Assembly: GCA_026390595.1 (NCBI GenBank)
Contig: JAPLFQ010000019.1
Location: 1 to 41,859 of the forward strand
Length of the DNA stretch: 41,859 nucleotides
Reading direction: 5' to 3'
Origin: Ignavibacteriales bacterium
GTDB taxonomy: Bacteria > Bacteroidota > Ignavibacteria > UBA10030
In this document: in pieces, positions 1 through 7,567 of the stretch
Layout of the letters: every line of letters starts with the position of its first letter
Position numbering within the stretch: the stretch's first letter is position 1
Made by a program: the position numbers and the translations under genes
Notes under the pieces: generated by a model
Told to the model about the DNA's origin: nothing
Seen by the model: only the letters and a program-made list of their open reading frames with translations
Database searches by the model: none

Positions 1-564
1 GGGACGAAATGCTACACGGAAAAATGTCCTGTAGAACGAAGGGCTTTTCCGCCGGGACAACACGGCCAGAACCGTCGCCAGAAGATCTCCGAGTACGGGA
101 TCCAGCTTCGCGAGAAGCAGAAGGTGAAGCGATCATACGGATTGCTGGAGACGCAGTTCAGGAACTACTTTGAGCGCGCGTTGAAGCAGACCGGCCGGAC
201 AGGCGAAATCCTGGTTAAGACGCTTGAACGCCGCTTTGACAATGTCGTCTACCGGATGGGGCTTGCCCCGTCACGGAAGTCGGCCCGTCAACTGATTCTC
301 CATCGTCATTTTACTGTCAACAATCAGGTCGTTGATATTGCTTCCTACCTCCTGAATCCGGGTGACGTGATCCAGGTTCGCGAGAAGAGCAAGAAGCTGG
401 ACCTTATCCATTCCTCGATGAAGCGCGTCAAAGATACGGCAATGCTCCCCTGGCTGAGTCTTGACAAGGCGACGTTGACCGGAACATTTTTGCAGGTTCC
501 GGAGCGCGCCGATGTGCCGCTGCAAGCCAACGAGCAGCTCATCGTCGAGTTGTATTCGAAGTAA
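1..564 (+). CDS. rpsD: 30S ribosomal protein S4 (5' end outside window)
   Basis: Primary 16S rRNA-binding protein of the small subunit. The frame is open from base 1, giving 187 visible residues. About 20 N-terminal residues are missing compared with the usual 200-209 aa family. The visible start GTKCYTEKCPVERRAFPPGQ is the conserved S4 N-terminal region, and its two cysteines mark the zinc-binding form. The S4 RNA-binding domain follows (RMGLAPSRKSARQLILHRHF, then VNNQVVDIASY). An internal ATG at 124 would drop the conserved N-terminus and is not the real start. rpoA and rplQ follow, which is the usual alpha-operon order. S4 commonly autoregulates its operon in other bacteria; no target site is visible here. 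Confidence 0.97.
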   Translation, partial: GTKCYTEKCPVERRAFPPGQHGQNRRQKISEYGIQLREKQKVKRSYGLLETQFRNYFERALKQTGRTGEILVKTLERRFDNVVYRMGLAPSRKSARQLILHRHFTVNNQVVDIASYLLNPGDVIQVREKSKKLDLIHSSMKRVKDTAMLPWLSLDKATLTGTFLQVPERADVPLQANEQLIVELYSK

Positions 565-595
565 CCTTAACGGTCGTTCATCAATGTTTCATCAA

Positions 596-710
596 GGCTG
601 TCCAGAAAGTACTATCAATCCTTACTGCTAGTTCAGGAAATCTCGACTATCGAGGATTCTTGAACCTCAACGTGGTCGAAATGACATTTCGACCTACATT
701 TTGGACAGCC
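596..710. repeat. Dispersed 115-bp element with terminal inverted repeats (copy 1)
   Basis: The ends GGCTGTCCAGAAAGT (596-610) and the reverse complement of 696-710 (GGCTGTCCAAAATGT) match at 13 of 15 positions. Inside, GTCGAAATG-A-CATTTCGAC (674-692) is a perfect palindrome. A second copy in the opposite orientation lies at 27736-27851. The element fills most of the rpsD-rpoA gap, so it may be transcribed with the ribosomal operon. It encodes nothing. It looks like a MITE-type or REP-like element; its mobiliser is not identified. Confidence 0.75.
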
Positions 711-747
711 TCCAACGTCCTCGCGAACAGCGAGAGGAAAGAGAACT

Positions 748-1737
748 ATGAGCAACGCATTAGTTCAGATGCCAGAAAAGATCGAGATCGACGAGAGCTC
801 CCTGACCCCAACCTTTGGGCGCTTCACTGTCCAGCCGCTCGAGAAGGGTTTCGGAGTTACGCTTGGCAATTCTTTCCGACGAGTGCTGCTGTCTTCACTT
901 CCCGGAACGGCGACTACTGCCATACGGGTTGACGGCATCCAGCATGAGTTCTCCACGATCAAAGGTGTGGTGGAAGATGTCGCCGATCTGGTCTTGAACC
1001 TTAAGCAGGTTCGAATGAAACCCATCAACAAAAAGCTCACGAAAGTGACGCTGGTTGTCAAGGGACCCGGAGAATTGAAAGCCGGTGACATTCAGAAAGC
1101 CTCCGCCGAACTTGAGGTTCTGAATCCGCAACTTCACCTCGCCACGCTCGGCAAGGAAGCCAACTTCGAACTCGAGCTCCGGCTCGGCCGCGGCAAGGGA
1201 TACGTCCCGTCCGAAGAGAACAAGGCCCCGGATCAGCCGATCGGGACGATTGCGATCGATTCGATTTTCACGCCGATCAGAAACGTCCGGTTCTTTGTCG
1301 AACCGACACGCGTCGGCGGGCAGACAGATTTCGAGAAGTTGATCCTCGAGATCGAGACAGACGGATCGACTTCACCGGAAGAGGCGCTCACGCACGCGGG
1401 CAAGATCCTGCGCGATCACATCCAGCTCTTCATCAACTTTGAAGCGGAGCCGGAGACCGAGAAAGTGGAGAGCGAAGAAGAGGCGAAGCTGGCATCGATC
1501 CGAAAGACCCTCAAGATGTCCGTGGATGAACTGGAGCTTTCGGTCCGCTCGCACAACTGCTTACGGTCTGCAAATATCAAAACCATCGCCGATCTCGTCC
1601 GCAAGGATGAATCGGAACTTCTGAAATTCCGGAATTTCGGCCGCAAGTCGCTCGCCGAGTTGTCTGCGATCGTCGATGAACTGGCTCTGAATTTTGGGAT
1701 GGATGTGGATAAGTATCTGAAAGACAGCAACGAGTAA
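748..1737 (+). CDS. rpoA: DNA-directed RNA polymerase subunit alpha
   Basis: The alpha subunit dimerises to nucleate RNA polymerase assembly and contacts promoter UP elements and activators. The protein has 329 residues, the normal length. The N-terminal assembly domain carries GFGVTLGNSFRRVLLSSLPG and GVVEDVADLVLNLKQVR. An acidic linker (about residues 230-250) leads to the helix-hairpin-helix C-terminal domain (SVRSHNCLRSANIKTIADLV, then LLKFRNFGRKSLAEL). A purine-rich ribosome-binding site (GAGAGGAAAGAG) lies just before the ATG. It sits between rpsD and rplQ. The only oddity is the repeat element in the upstream gap. Confidence 0.99.
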   Translation: MSNALVQMPEKIEIDESSLTPTFGRFTVQPLEKGFGVTLGNSFRRVLLSSLPGTATTAIRVDGIQHEFSTIKGVVEDVADLVLNLKQVRMKPINKKLTKVTLVVKGPGELKAGDIQKASAELEVLNPQLHLATLGKEANFELELRLGRGKGYVPSEENKAPDQPIGTIAIDSIFTPIRNVRFFVEPTRVGGQTDFEKLILEIETDGSTSPEEALTHAGKILRDHIQLFINFEAEPETEKVESEEEAKLASIRKTLKMSVDELELSVRSHNCLRSANIKTIADLVRKDESELLKFRNFGRKSLAELSAIVDELALNFGMDVDKYLKDSNE

Positions 1738-1804
1738 GCCTGGATGTCCGGCAGAATGACCTCGTGCCCTGTTGTGTTTAGCTATCACTAAGAGGAACTG
1801 AAGA

Positions 1805-2377
1805 ATGCGTCATCGAAAGTCAGGTCGAAAACTCGGAAGAACCGCAAGCCATCGCAAAGCGACGCTCTCGGCCTTGAGCGTGGCGGTCATCCGGCACAAG
1901 AAGATACGCACAACGACGGCGAAGGCGAAAGAAGCCCGGTCTGTGGTGGAGAAGCTCATTACGCGGGCAAAGCGGGCTGTGGCGAAAGAAGGCGATGGAA
2001 AGCCGAAAGATGTCCATGCACGCCGTGAGGTGTTCGCGTTCCTTCGTGACCGGGAAGCCGTGACCACACTCTTCAACGATATCGCTCCGAAAGTGGCAAC
2101 ACGCGCCGGAGGCTACACGCGCGTCGTGAAACTTGGAAGGCGCCACGGTGACGGCGCTGAAGTTGCTATCGTGGAACTGGTCGATTTCAACACCGGCCAG
2201 GAAAAAGTTGCGCCAAAGACAAAGGCAAAAGCTGCTGCAGCTCGCAAGCGGGGACCAAAGAAGGGTAAGCCCGAATCATCAAAGAAAGCCGAAAAGGCAA
2301 CGACAGAAGCCGCACCGGAAACGCCGGCAAACGCTGAACCGTCGGAGCCCAAGGCCGCGGAGTCTAACTCCAAATAG
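1805..2377 (+). CDS. rplQ: 50S ribosomal protein L17 with a long basic/acidic C-terminal tail
   Basis: L17 is a large-subunit protein near the tunnel exit. The start MRHRKSGRKLGRTASHRKAT is diagnostic, and the conserved core ends near residue 125 (GDGAEVAIVELVDF). Typical L17 is 115-130 aa. Here about 60 more residues form a low-complexity tail rich in Lys, Ala, Glu and Pro. Extended L17 tails occur in the FCB group; the tail probably reaches the ribosome surface (inference). A GAGGAA ribosome-binding site precedes the ATG. It is the last ribosomal gene of the run. Confidence 0.98.
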   Translation: MRHRKSGRKLGRTASHRKATLSALSVAVIRHKKIRTTTAKAKEARSVVEKLITRAKRAVAKEGDGKPKDVHARREVFAFLRDREAVTTLFNDIAPKVATRAGGYTRVVKLGRRHGDGAEVAIVELVDFNTGQEKVAPKTKAKAAAARKRGPKKGKPESSKKAEKATTEAAPETPANAEPSEPKAAESNSK

Positions 2378-2425
2378 TGAGAGTAGACTGTTCTTTCTGG
2401 TTTTGTCGAAGAGAGGGAAGTCTCC

Positions 2426-3055
2426 ATGCTCAAAATCACGTCTGCTGAATTTCTCCAGGGTGTAGCGGATCTTCACCAGCTTCCGAAGAATGAGCTGAAA
2501 GAAGTCCTGTTCATCGGCCGGTCGAATGTCGGCAAGTCGTCGTTGCTGAACAAGATGTGCAATCGCAAGAGCCTCGCCCGATCGAGCTCCACGCCGGGCA
2601 AGACCAGGGAAATCAACTACTACATCATCAACAATCAGTTTTATTTCGTCGATCTCCCGGGATATGGTTACGCCAAGGTGCCGGAACAGATGCGCGCGGG
2701 ATGGAAACGCCTCATCGAGGATTTCCTCAAACGCGGACGCCCCATCGCACTGGGTATGCAGCTGATCGACTCCCGCCAGGAACCGACTCCGCTCGATCTC
2801 ATGATGATGGACTGGCTCGAGTACTACGAGATTCCCGACCTGCTTATCCTGACGAAAGCCGACAAGCTGCCCGTGAGCAAGCTCACCAAGCAGCTCGAGG
2901 CCTACAAGGTTCGCTTCAACCAGCAGCTGACGGAAGGTTCATGCCGGGGAATCGTGCCGTTCTCCATCATCACGAGCGAAGGCAAGGGTGAATTGCTTCG
3001 CCTCATTGATGTTCACATGAACCACGCACTGAATCAGAAGAAGGAGGCCGTCTAA
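2426..3055 (+). CDS. engB: Ribosome biogenesis GTP-binding protein EngB/YsxC/YihA
   Basis: TRAFAC-class GTPase needed for late large-subunit assembly. The 209-residue protein has the full G-motif set: G1 GRSNVGKSS (residues 31-39), G2 region STPGKTREINYY, G3 DLPGYGYAKV, G4 TKADK, and a G5-like ITSEGKG. The G3 DLPGYGYA form is specific to EngB. The ATG has a GAGAGGGAAG ribosome-binding site. The gene follows rplQ by 48 bp and is probably co-transcribed, ending at the hairpin at 3090. Placement next to ribosomal genes fits the role. Confidence 0.97.
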   Translation: MLKITSAEFLQGVADLHQLPKNELKEVLFIGRSNVGKSSLLNKMCNRKSLARSSSTPGKTREINYYIINNQFYFVDLPGYGYAKVPEQMRAGWKRLIEDFLKRGRPIALGMQLIDSRQEPTPLDLMMMDWLEYYEIPDLLILTKADKLPVSKLTKQLEAYKVRFNQQLTEGSCRGIVPFSIITSEGKGELLRLIDVHMNHALNQKKEAV

Positions 3056-3089
3056 GGACCGCACTCTTGAGAGAATTTTTTGTTTCAAC

Positions 3090-3117
3090 AAAGGCCCCGG
3101 ATCACTTCGGGGCCTTT
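3090..3117 (+). terminator. Hairpin terminator after engB
   Basis: The arms AAAGGCCCC (3090-3098) and GGGGCCTTT (3109-3117) form a perfect 9-bp stem around a 10-base loop, 35 bp after the engB stop. There is an A run on the left arm but only a weak T run after the stem, so it may act in both directions. Confidence 0.7.
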
Positions 3118-3129
3118 GTGTTGATGTGC

Positions 3130-3280
3130 CATCCTTCGACTCCGCGCCGACTGCGAATCGTCGGCGCTGCGCTCAGGACGGTGGTGTTATTTCGTTTGCT
3201 GCAAAAAACTGCGTCAGTCTGAGCGCAGTCCTGAGCGAGCCCTGACTTTGGGCGAGTCGAAGGACGAAGTCGAAGACTGT
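3130..3280. repeat. TTCGACTCC/GGAGTCGAA-type palindromic repeat, left of GIY-YIG gene
   Basis: It begins CATCCTTCGACTCCG and ends GACGAAGTCGAAGACTG, so the two ends are partly complementary. It contains CTGCGCTCAGGA and its counterpart TCTGAGCGCAGTCCTGAG. The same modules build the 133-bp tandem units at 3759-4180 and appear in the element at 26434-26607. No convincing gene lies in it. Confidence 0.7.
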
Positions 3281-3307
3281 TCTGCGCCGAAATCGTCCGG
3301 AGCGCTG

Positions 3308-3643
3308 TCACGAGGATGAGCCCCGTTTCTCTTTCCGCGAAGCTCTCCGTTCTCTCATTTCCTTTGACTGCGCCAGTTCGTGAAGCAAGTCAAAGTCTCC
3401 TTTGATCAGCGCTTCTTTCTTCTTCCTCGACCATCCCTTGATTTGTTTCTCGACGTCCATCGCCTGAAAGATATCAGGAAACTCACACAGCCACACAAGT
3501 TTCACCGGCCGACGAGCCGACGTGTAGCCCCGGAAGGTGCCGAGCTGGTGCTGTTCCATCCTCCGATCGAGGTTAGTGGTGACCCCTGTATAATACGAAG
3601 CATCACTGCATAGAAGTATGTAGACCCACGCGCCCTTTGACAT
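3308..3643 (-). CDS. GIY-YIG domain endonuclease-like protein
   Basis: A 111-residue single-domain protein of the small GIY-YIG (UPF0213/YhbQ-like) type. The signature is near the N-terminus: WVYILLCSDASYYTGVTTNL, then DRRMEQHQLGTFRGYT. The usual GIY and YIG tripeptides appear as VYI and YTG, and the conserved Arg and Glu/Gln region follows. The C-terminal third is very basic (KGWSRKKKEALIKG). On its own strand the ATG is preceded by a perfect AAAGGAGG. It is the only gene on the minus strand here and has related palindromic repeats on both sides. In vivo substrates of this subfamily are poorly known; a repeat-associated or repair role is inference. Confidence 0.9.
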   Translation of the reverse strand: MSKGAWVYILLCSDASYYTGVTTNLDRRMEQHQLGTFRGYTSARRPVKLVWLCEFPDIFQAMDVEKQIKGWSRKKKEALIKGDFDLLHELAQSKEMRERRASRKEKRGSSS

Positions 3644-3758
3644 TTTTCGCCTCCTTTTATCACATGATAGGCGATCTGAAGAAAAGGAGACAACCAGAAA
3701 TGCTTGGCATTTTTTTTGCTAGGGTGGGACATGCGATTCTGCCAAGCATGGAGCATCC

Positions 3759-4185
3759 TTCGACTCCGTGCCCGCCTATCGGCGGCCACTGCGCTCAGGA
3801 TGGCTATGGTTTTTTGGTTTACCTAGAAGAAAAGCACCGTCGGTCTGAGCGGAGTCGAAGACCGTAACGGGTTTGTGCCATCCTCCAATTCTTCGACTCC
3901 GTGCCCGCCTATCGGCGGCCACTGCGCTCAGGGTGGCTATGGTTTTTTGGTTTACCTAAAAGAAAAGCACCGTCGGTCTGAGCGGAGTCGAAGACCGTAA
4001 CGGGTTTGTGCCATCCTTCAATTCTTCGACTCTGTGCCCGCCTATCGGCGGCCACTGCGCTCAGGGTGGCTATGGTTTTTTGGTTTACCTAAAAGAAAAG
4101 CACCGTCAGTCTGAGCGCAGTCCCGACATTCCTTGATGTCTTCTATTGGGCGCTTTTTGTCGGGACGAAGTCGAAGACTCTAAGC
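3759..4185. repeat. Three tandem 133-bp self-complementary repeat units
   Basis: Units start at 3759, 3892 and 4025, an exact 133-bp period. Units 1 and 2 differ at about three positions. Each unit opens with TTCGACTCCG and later carries CGGAGTCGAAGA, so each can fold back. Each also has the small palindrome CCGCCTATCGGCGG. The third unit diverges near 4110: its closing arm is interrupted by a hairpin segment TCCCGACA (4121-4128) / TGTCGGGA (4158-4165). Together with 3644-3758 and 4186-4253, where nothing else is seen, this accounts for the 3644-4328 gene-free stretch. Confidence 0.85.
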
Positions 4186-4253
4186 GGCCTGCGACACCTT
4201 TCCCCTCGAGCACAGGATCGACACACTACTTTCCGCAGCACAACAGCGTGCGG

Positions 4254-4282
4254 TTGCATATCGCGCACCTGATCGCTATGTT
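4254..4282 (+). promoter_or_regulatory. Candidate sigma-70-like promoter for the aminotransferase gene
   Basis: TTGCAT (4254-4259), a 17-base spacer, then TATGTT (4277-4282), about 47 bases before the chosen ATG. Both boxes are imperfect, so this is tentative. Confidence 0.35.
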
Positions 4283-4328
4283 TCCTCAGAGCTTCACTTC
4301 TATGAATCATCCCGGGATTTTCTGCCAA

Positions 4329-5471
4329 ATGAAAAAACGATTATTCACACCAGGTCCAACTCCCGTTCCGGAAACAGTGATGCTGAAGATGGCTGAGCCG
4401 ATCATCCATCACCGTCATCCCGAGTTCAGGGAGATATTCAAACGGGTCAATCAGAACCTGAAGTACGTTTTCCAAACCGATCAGCCTGTGCTGACACTTG
4501 CAAGCTCCGGAACCGGGGGGGTGGAGGCAACGTTCGTGAGCTTGTTCTCCCCGGGAGACACCGTCATCGCAGTCAACGGAGGAAAGTTCGGCGAGCGCTG
4601 GGTGAAAATGCCGCGGGTCTTCGGGCTCAACGCAGTTGAGATCAAGGTCGAATGGGGGAAAGCTCCCACCCCCGGGCAGGTGCTTTCCGCCCTGAAGGAG
4701 CATCCGCAAGCAAGGGGGGTCTATCTCGTCCACAGCGAGACTTCGACGGGTACGGCCACCGATGTCAAAAACCTGGCAAAACTCATCCGAGAGAACTCAG
4801 ATGCGCTCGTCTGTGTTGACGGTATAACGGCGATCGGCGCGCATGAATTCCGTTTTGACGAATGGGGGATCGATGTCTGCGTGACCGGTTCCCAAAAATG
4901 GCTGATGATTCCTCCGGGGCTGGCGTTCGTCGCTGTTAGCAAGCGTGCGGTTGAGGCGATGGAGAGATCCACACTCCCCAAATTCTATTTCGACCTTCGT
5001 AAAGCGCTCAAATGCCACGAGAATGATGACACACCGTGGACGCCCGCGATCTCGCTGGTCATCGGCCTCGACGCGGCACTGCAGATGATCCGGAAGGAAG
5101 GGATCGAGAACGTCTGGAGAAGACATGAGCGGCTTGCGACAGGATTACGCGAGGGGGTCAAGGGAATGGGGCTCAAGCTCTTCTCTGATTCTCCATCCTT
5201 TGCGGTCACGCCGGTTTGGCTTCCCGCTGGAATTGACTGGAAGGTGTTCAACTCCACTCTGAAAGAGAAGTATGGCATCACGATTGCAGGCGGCCAGGAC
5301 GAATACGCCGGGAAGTTATTCCGGGTTTCCCATCTTGGCTACTACGACGAGCTGGACATGATCACAATGGTCGCGGCGCTCGAGATGGTGCTGTTCGAGA
5401 GTGGATATTCGTTCGAGCTTGGCAGCGGTTTACGCGCAGCACAGGCTTCGTTCCTTACGACCGCGCGATAA
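4329..5471 (+). CDS. Class-V aminotransferase (alanine/serine-glyoxylate type), probable phosphoserine aminotransferase role
   Basis: PLP-dependent fold-type I aminotransferase of 380 residues. The start MKKRLFTPGPTPVPETVML is the family's characteristic N-terminus; a longer in-frame ATG at 4146 would add 61 residues read from repeat DNA and is rejected. SSGTGGVEA binds the cofactor phosphate, CVDGITAIGAHEF holds the PLP-ring aspartate, and GSQKW carries the Schiff-base lysine (K190). The C-terminal FELGSGLRAAQASF fits relatives. The next gene is serA, so it may convert 3-phosphohydroxypyruvate to phosphoserine in place of SerC, as proposed for similar pairs; serine-pyruvate or alanine-glyoxylate activity is equally possible. 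No clear ribosome-binding site is seen. Confidence 0.9.
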   Translation: MKKRLFTPGPTPVPETVMLKMAEPIIHHRHPEFREIFKRVNQNLKYVFQTDQPVLTLASSGTGGVEATFVSLFSPGDTVIAVNGGKFGERWVKMPRVFGLNAVEIKVEWGKAPTPGQVLSALKEHPQARGVYLVHSETSTGTATDVKNLAKLIRENSDALVCVDGITAIGAHEFRFDEWGIDVCVTGSQKWLMIPPGLAFVAVSKRAVEAMERSTLPKFYFDLRKALKCHENDDTPWTPAISLVIGLDAALQMIRKEGIENVWRRHERLATGLREGVKGMGLKLFSDSPSFAVTPVWLPAGIDWKVFNSTLKEKYGITIAGGQDEYAGKLFRVSHLGYYDELDMITMVAALEMVLFESGYSFELGSGLRAAQASFLTTAR

Positions 5472-5820
5472 CAATCCGTGTGGATCCGTTACATCCGTGT
5501 CATCCGTGGTTGCTTTGAATTTAACCACGGATCACACGGAAACAGCGCGGATTGTCACGGATTTAGAATTCCAGATGTTGCCTCAACCCCGGTTGTCAGA
5601 GAGTTAGTAAGCACCTCAATCACTGAAAATCAAAAAGACCCAGCTATTGAATCAGGGAACGGAGTTCGCGCCGCTCAGGCCTCGTTTCTGATGAGGTCAT
5701 GACAACAATCTGTGTGGATCCGTCTCATCCGTGTCATCCGTGGTTGCTTTGTCTTTAACCGCGGATCACACGGAAACAACGCGGATTGTCACGGATTTAG
5801 AATTCCAGCTGTTGCCTCAA
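5421..5820. repeat. Tandem duplication (234-bp period) of aminotransferase 3' end plus ATCCGTG repeat
   Basis: The segment 5421-5586 recurs, diverged, at 5655-5820, an offset of exactly 234 bp. Each copy holds the codons for the aminotransferase tail followed by a 116-bp intergenic repeat (5471-5586 and 5705-5820). That repeat carries ATCCGTGTCATCCGTGGTT and the inverse AACCACGGATCACACGGA and can fold on itself. ATCCGTG-type repeats of this kind are common in FCB and other environmental genomes. Along with the short repeat at 5843-5886, this fills the 5472-5893 gap. Confidence 0.8.
5655..5702 (+). pseudogene. Remnant duplicate of the aminotransferase C-terminus
   Basis: In the same frame as the upstream gene these bases read GNGVRAAQASFLMRS and a stop, against GSGLRAAQASFLTTAR at the true C-terminus. 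No other part of an aminotransferase is present, so it is a duplicated gene end rather than a gene. The frame between the real stop (5469-5471) and 5702 has no further stop codon, probably by chance. Confidence 0.65.
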
Positions 5821-5842
5821 TACAATTTTGAAATTTGAACTT

Positions 5843-5886
5843 GGAACTCAAAACTCAAAACTACTAACTCAAAACTCTAAACTGAG
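5843..5886. repeat. Short AT-rich AACTCAAAACT repeat before serA
   Basis: Several imperfect copies of AACTCAAAACT lie immediately upstream of serA. Reading through them gives the unlikely N-terminus TQNSKLLTQNSKL, which argues that translation starts after them. Confidence 0.6.
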
Positions 5887-5893
5887 AATTCCC

Positions 5894-7471
5894 TTGAAAG
5901 TCCTTCTAAGTGATCCGATTGAACAGGTCTGCTCCGACATCCTCACCTCGGAGGGCTTCGAAGTTGTCTCTAAACCCAACCTCTCTCCGGATCAACTGAA
6001 GTCGATCATAGCGGATTACGATGTGCTGATTGTCAGAAGCGGAACGAAGGTCACGGCCGACGTTATCGCTGCAGCTCCGAATCTGAAGATCATCGGAAGG
6101 GCAGGAGCGGGAGTGGACAACGTTGATGTCGACGCAGCCACCAGGCACGGCATCGTCGTCATGAACACTCCCGGCGGCAACACGATCTCAGCCGCCGAGC
6201 ACACGATGTCGTTGCTGCTCTCCATGGCCCGGAATATCCCTCAGGCAAACGAGTCGATCCGGCAGGGGAAGTGGGACCGGAAGAGCTATATCGGCACAGA
6301 ACTTCTAGAGAAAACGATAGGGATTGTAGGTTTAGGAAAGATCGGCAGAGAAGTCGCCTCGCGTTGTCAGGCGTTTGGCATGGTGACAATCGGATACGAT
6401 CCTGTGCTCTCCGCCGAGGTCGCAGCAAGAGCGAACATCGAGCTGGTGTCCCTGGACGGAATTTTCAAGCGATCCGATTTCATCACCCTCCACACTCCGC
6501 TGAACGATGAAACGAAAGGACTTATCGGTGACGATTCATTAGTGAAATGCAAAAACGGGGTTCGCATCATCAACTGCGCTCGCGGGGGAATCGTCGACGA
6601 GCATGCGCTGCTCAGGGGTTTGCAGTCCGGCAAGGTGGCCGGGGCAGCCCTCGACGTTTTTGAGAAAGAGCCGCCGGGAGATCAGCCGTTGTTCCATCAT
6701 CCGCGCGTGATCGCTACTCCTCACCTCGGTGCGTCAACGGAAGAGGCGCAGGAAAAAGTTGCCCGTCAGATCGCAGTGCAGGTTTCTGATATGTTGAACG
6801 AGCGGGGCATCGCCGGCGCTGTGAACGGAGAGGTGGTCCAACTCGCGCTAAACAAAGAGCTCAAGCCTTTCGTTGCTCTCGCCGAGAAACTCGGAAGTCT
6901 CCTGGCTCAATTGATGGCGGGGCAGTTGAAAAAAATCTCCGTCACCTGCAGCGGCGCATTTCTTTCTCCTTCGCTCGACCTTGTGACTGCGGCGGTTCTT
7001 AAGGGAGCCTTCATGAAATTGATTTCCGAACCGGTGAATCTCGTGAACGCGCGTATGATAGCGCGGGAGATGGGGCTCGCTGTGGACGAAGAGAGAGAAA
7101 GCGAGCACCCCTCGTACATGCATCTGATCACGGTGCGGTACGAAACAGACAGGGAAGCGCGTCGTTTGGCGGGGACCGTCTTCAGCAATACCCACGCGCG
7201 CATCGTTCGCATTGATGACTTCCACTTCGAAGTGAATCCAGAGGGATCCCTTCTATTCTACAGTAATATAGATAAGCCCGGAATGCTGGCTCGCGTCGGT
7301 GCCACATTGGCAGATGAAAAAATCAACATCGGGGGTCTGTCCCTGGGACGAGACAAGCCCGGTCAGAAGGCGCTCACGGTCATTAATGTAGACACCCCGT
7401 TGAGCGAAGGTGTGCTCGAGAGGGTGGGCATGATCGAGGGGGTCACAGAGGTAAGGGCTGTGCGGCTTTGA
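5894..7471 (+). CDS. serA: D-3-phosphoglycerate dehydrogenase
   Basis: First committed enzyme of serine synthesis: NAD-dependent oxidation of 3-phosphoglycerate to 3-phosphohydroxypyruvate in the cytosol. The TTG at 5894 gives 525 residues beginning (M)KVLLSDPIEQVCSD, the usual length and start. The ATG at 5828 would add 22 residues from AT-rich repeat DNA. Domains in order: substrate/Rossmann core with GLGKIGREVA, catalytic Arg in NCARGGIVDE, Glu in DVFEKEPP and His in TPHLGAST; an intervening ASB domain (about 320-450); and a C-terminal ACT domain (NIDKPGMLARVGATLADEKI) that in relatives binds serine for feedback inhibition. The preceding aminotransferase is its likely pathway partner; no serB is in the window. 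Confidence 0.96.
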   Translation: MKVLLSDPIEQVCSDILTSEGFEVVSKPNLSPDQLKSIIADYDVLIVRSGTKVTADVIAAAPNLKIIGRAGAGVDNVDVDAATRHGIVVMNTPGGNTISAAEHTMSLLLSMARNIPQANESIRQGKWDRKSYIGTELLEKTIGIVGLGKIGREVASRCQAFGMVTIGYDPVLSAEVAARANIELVSLDGIFKRSDFITLHTPLNDETKGLIGDDSLVKCKNGVRIINCARGGIVDEHALLRGLQSGKVAGAALDVFEKEPPGDQPLFHHPRVIATPHLGASTEEAQEKVARQIAVQVSDMLNERGIAGAVNGEVVQLALNKELKPFVALAEKLGSLLAQLMAGQLKKISVTCSGAFLSPSLDLVTAAVLKGAFMKLISEPVNLVNARMIAREMGLAVDEERESEHPSYMHLITVRYETDREARRLAGTVFSNTHARIVRIDDFHFEVNPEGSLLFYSNIDKPGMLARVGATLADEKINIGGLSLGRDKPGQKALTVINVDTPLSEGVLERVGMIEGVTEVRAVRL

Positions 7472-7538
7472 GTGCATTTCGTCCCAAGGGATTCCGGGAA
7501 TGATGTCAAGGATAATGTTACGAAATGACAATTTCCGC

Positions 7539-7567
7539 TTGACAAACGTATTCTCGTGTTATATATT
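7539..7567 (+). promoter_or_regulatory. Strong sigma-70-like promoter
   Basis: Consensus TTGACA (7539-7544), exactly 17 bases, then TATATT (7562-7567). It lies about 240 bases before the TonB receptor ATG and is the only convincing promoter for the three-gene cluster 7809-15569. Confidence 0.8.

Noticed and set aside
660-932. 90-codon frame starting in the rpsD-rpoA gap
   Set aside because: It overlaps rpoA in another frame and starts inside the repeat element, with no recognisable product.
3102-3311. Small minus-strand frame beside the GIY-YIG gene
   Set aside because: It is made wholly of palindromic repeat sequence.
3759-4157. Possible CRISPR array
   Set aside because: The 133-bp units are whole tandem copies with no unique spacers, and no cas gene is near.
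5478-5702. 74-codon frame between the aminotransferase and serA
   Set aside because: It consists of the repeat and the duplicated gene tail, and no ribosome-binding site or homologous domain is visible.
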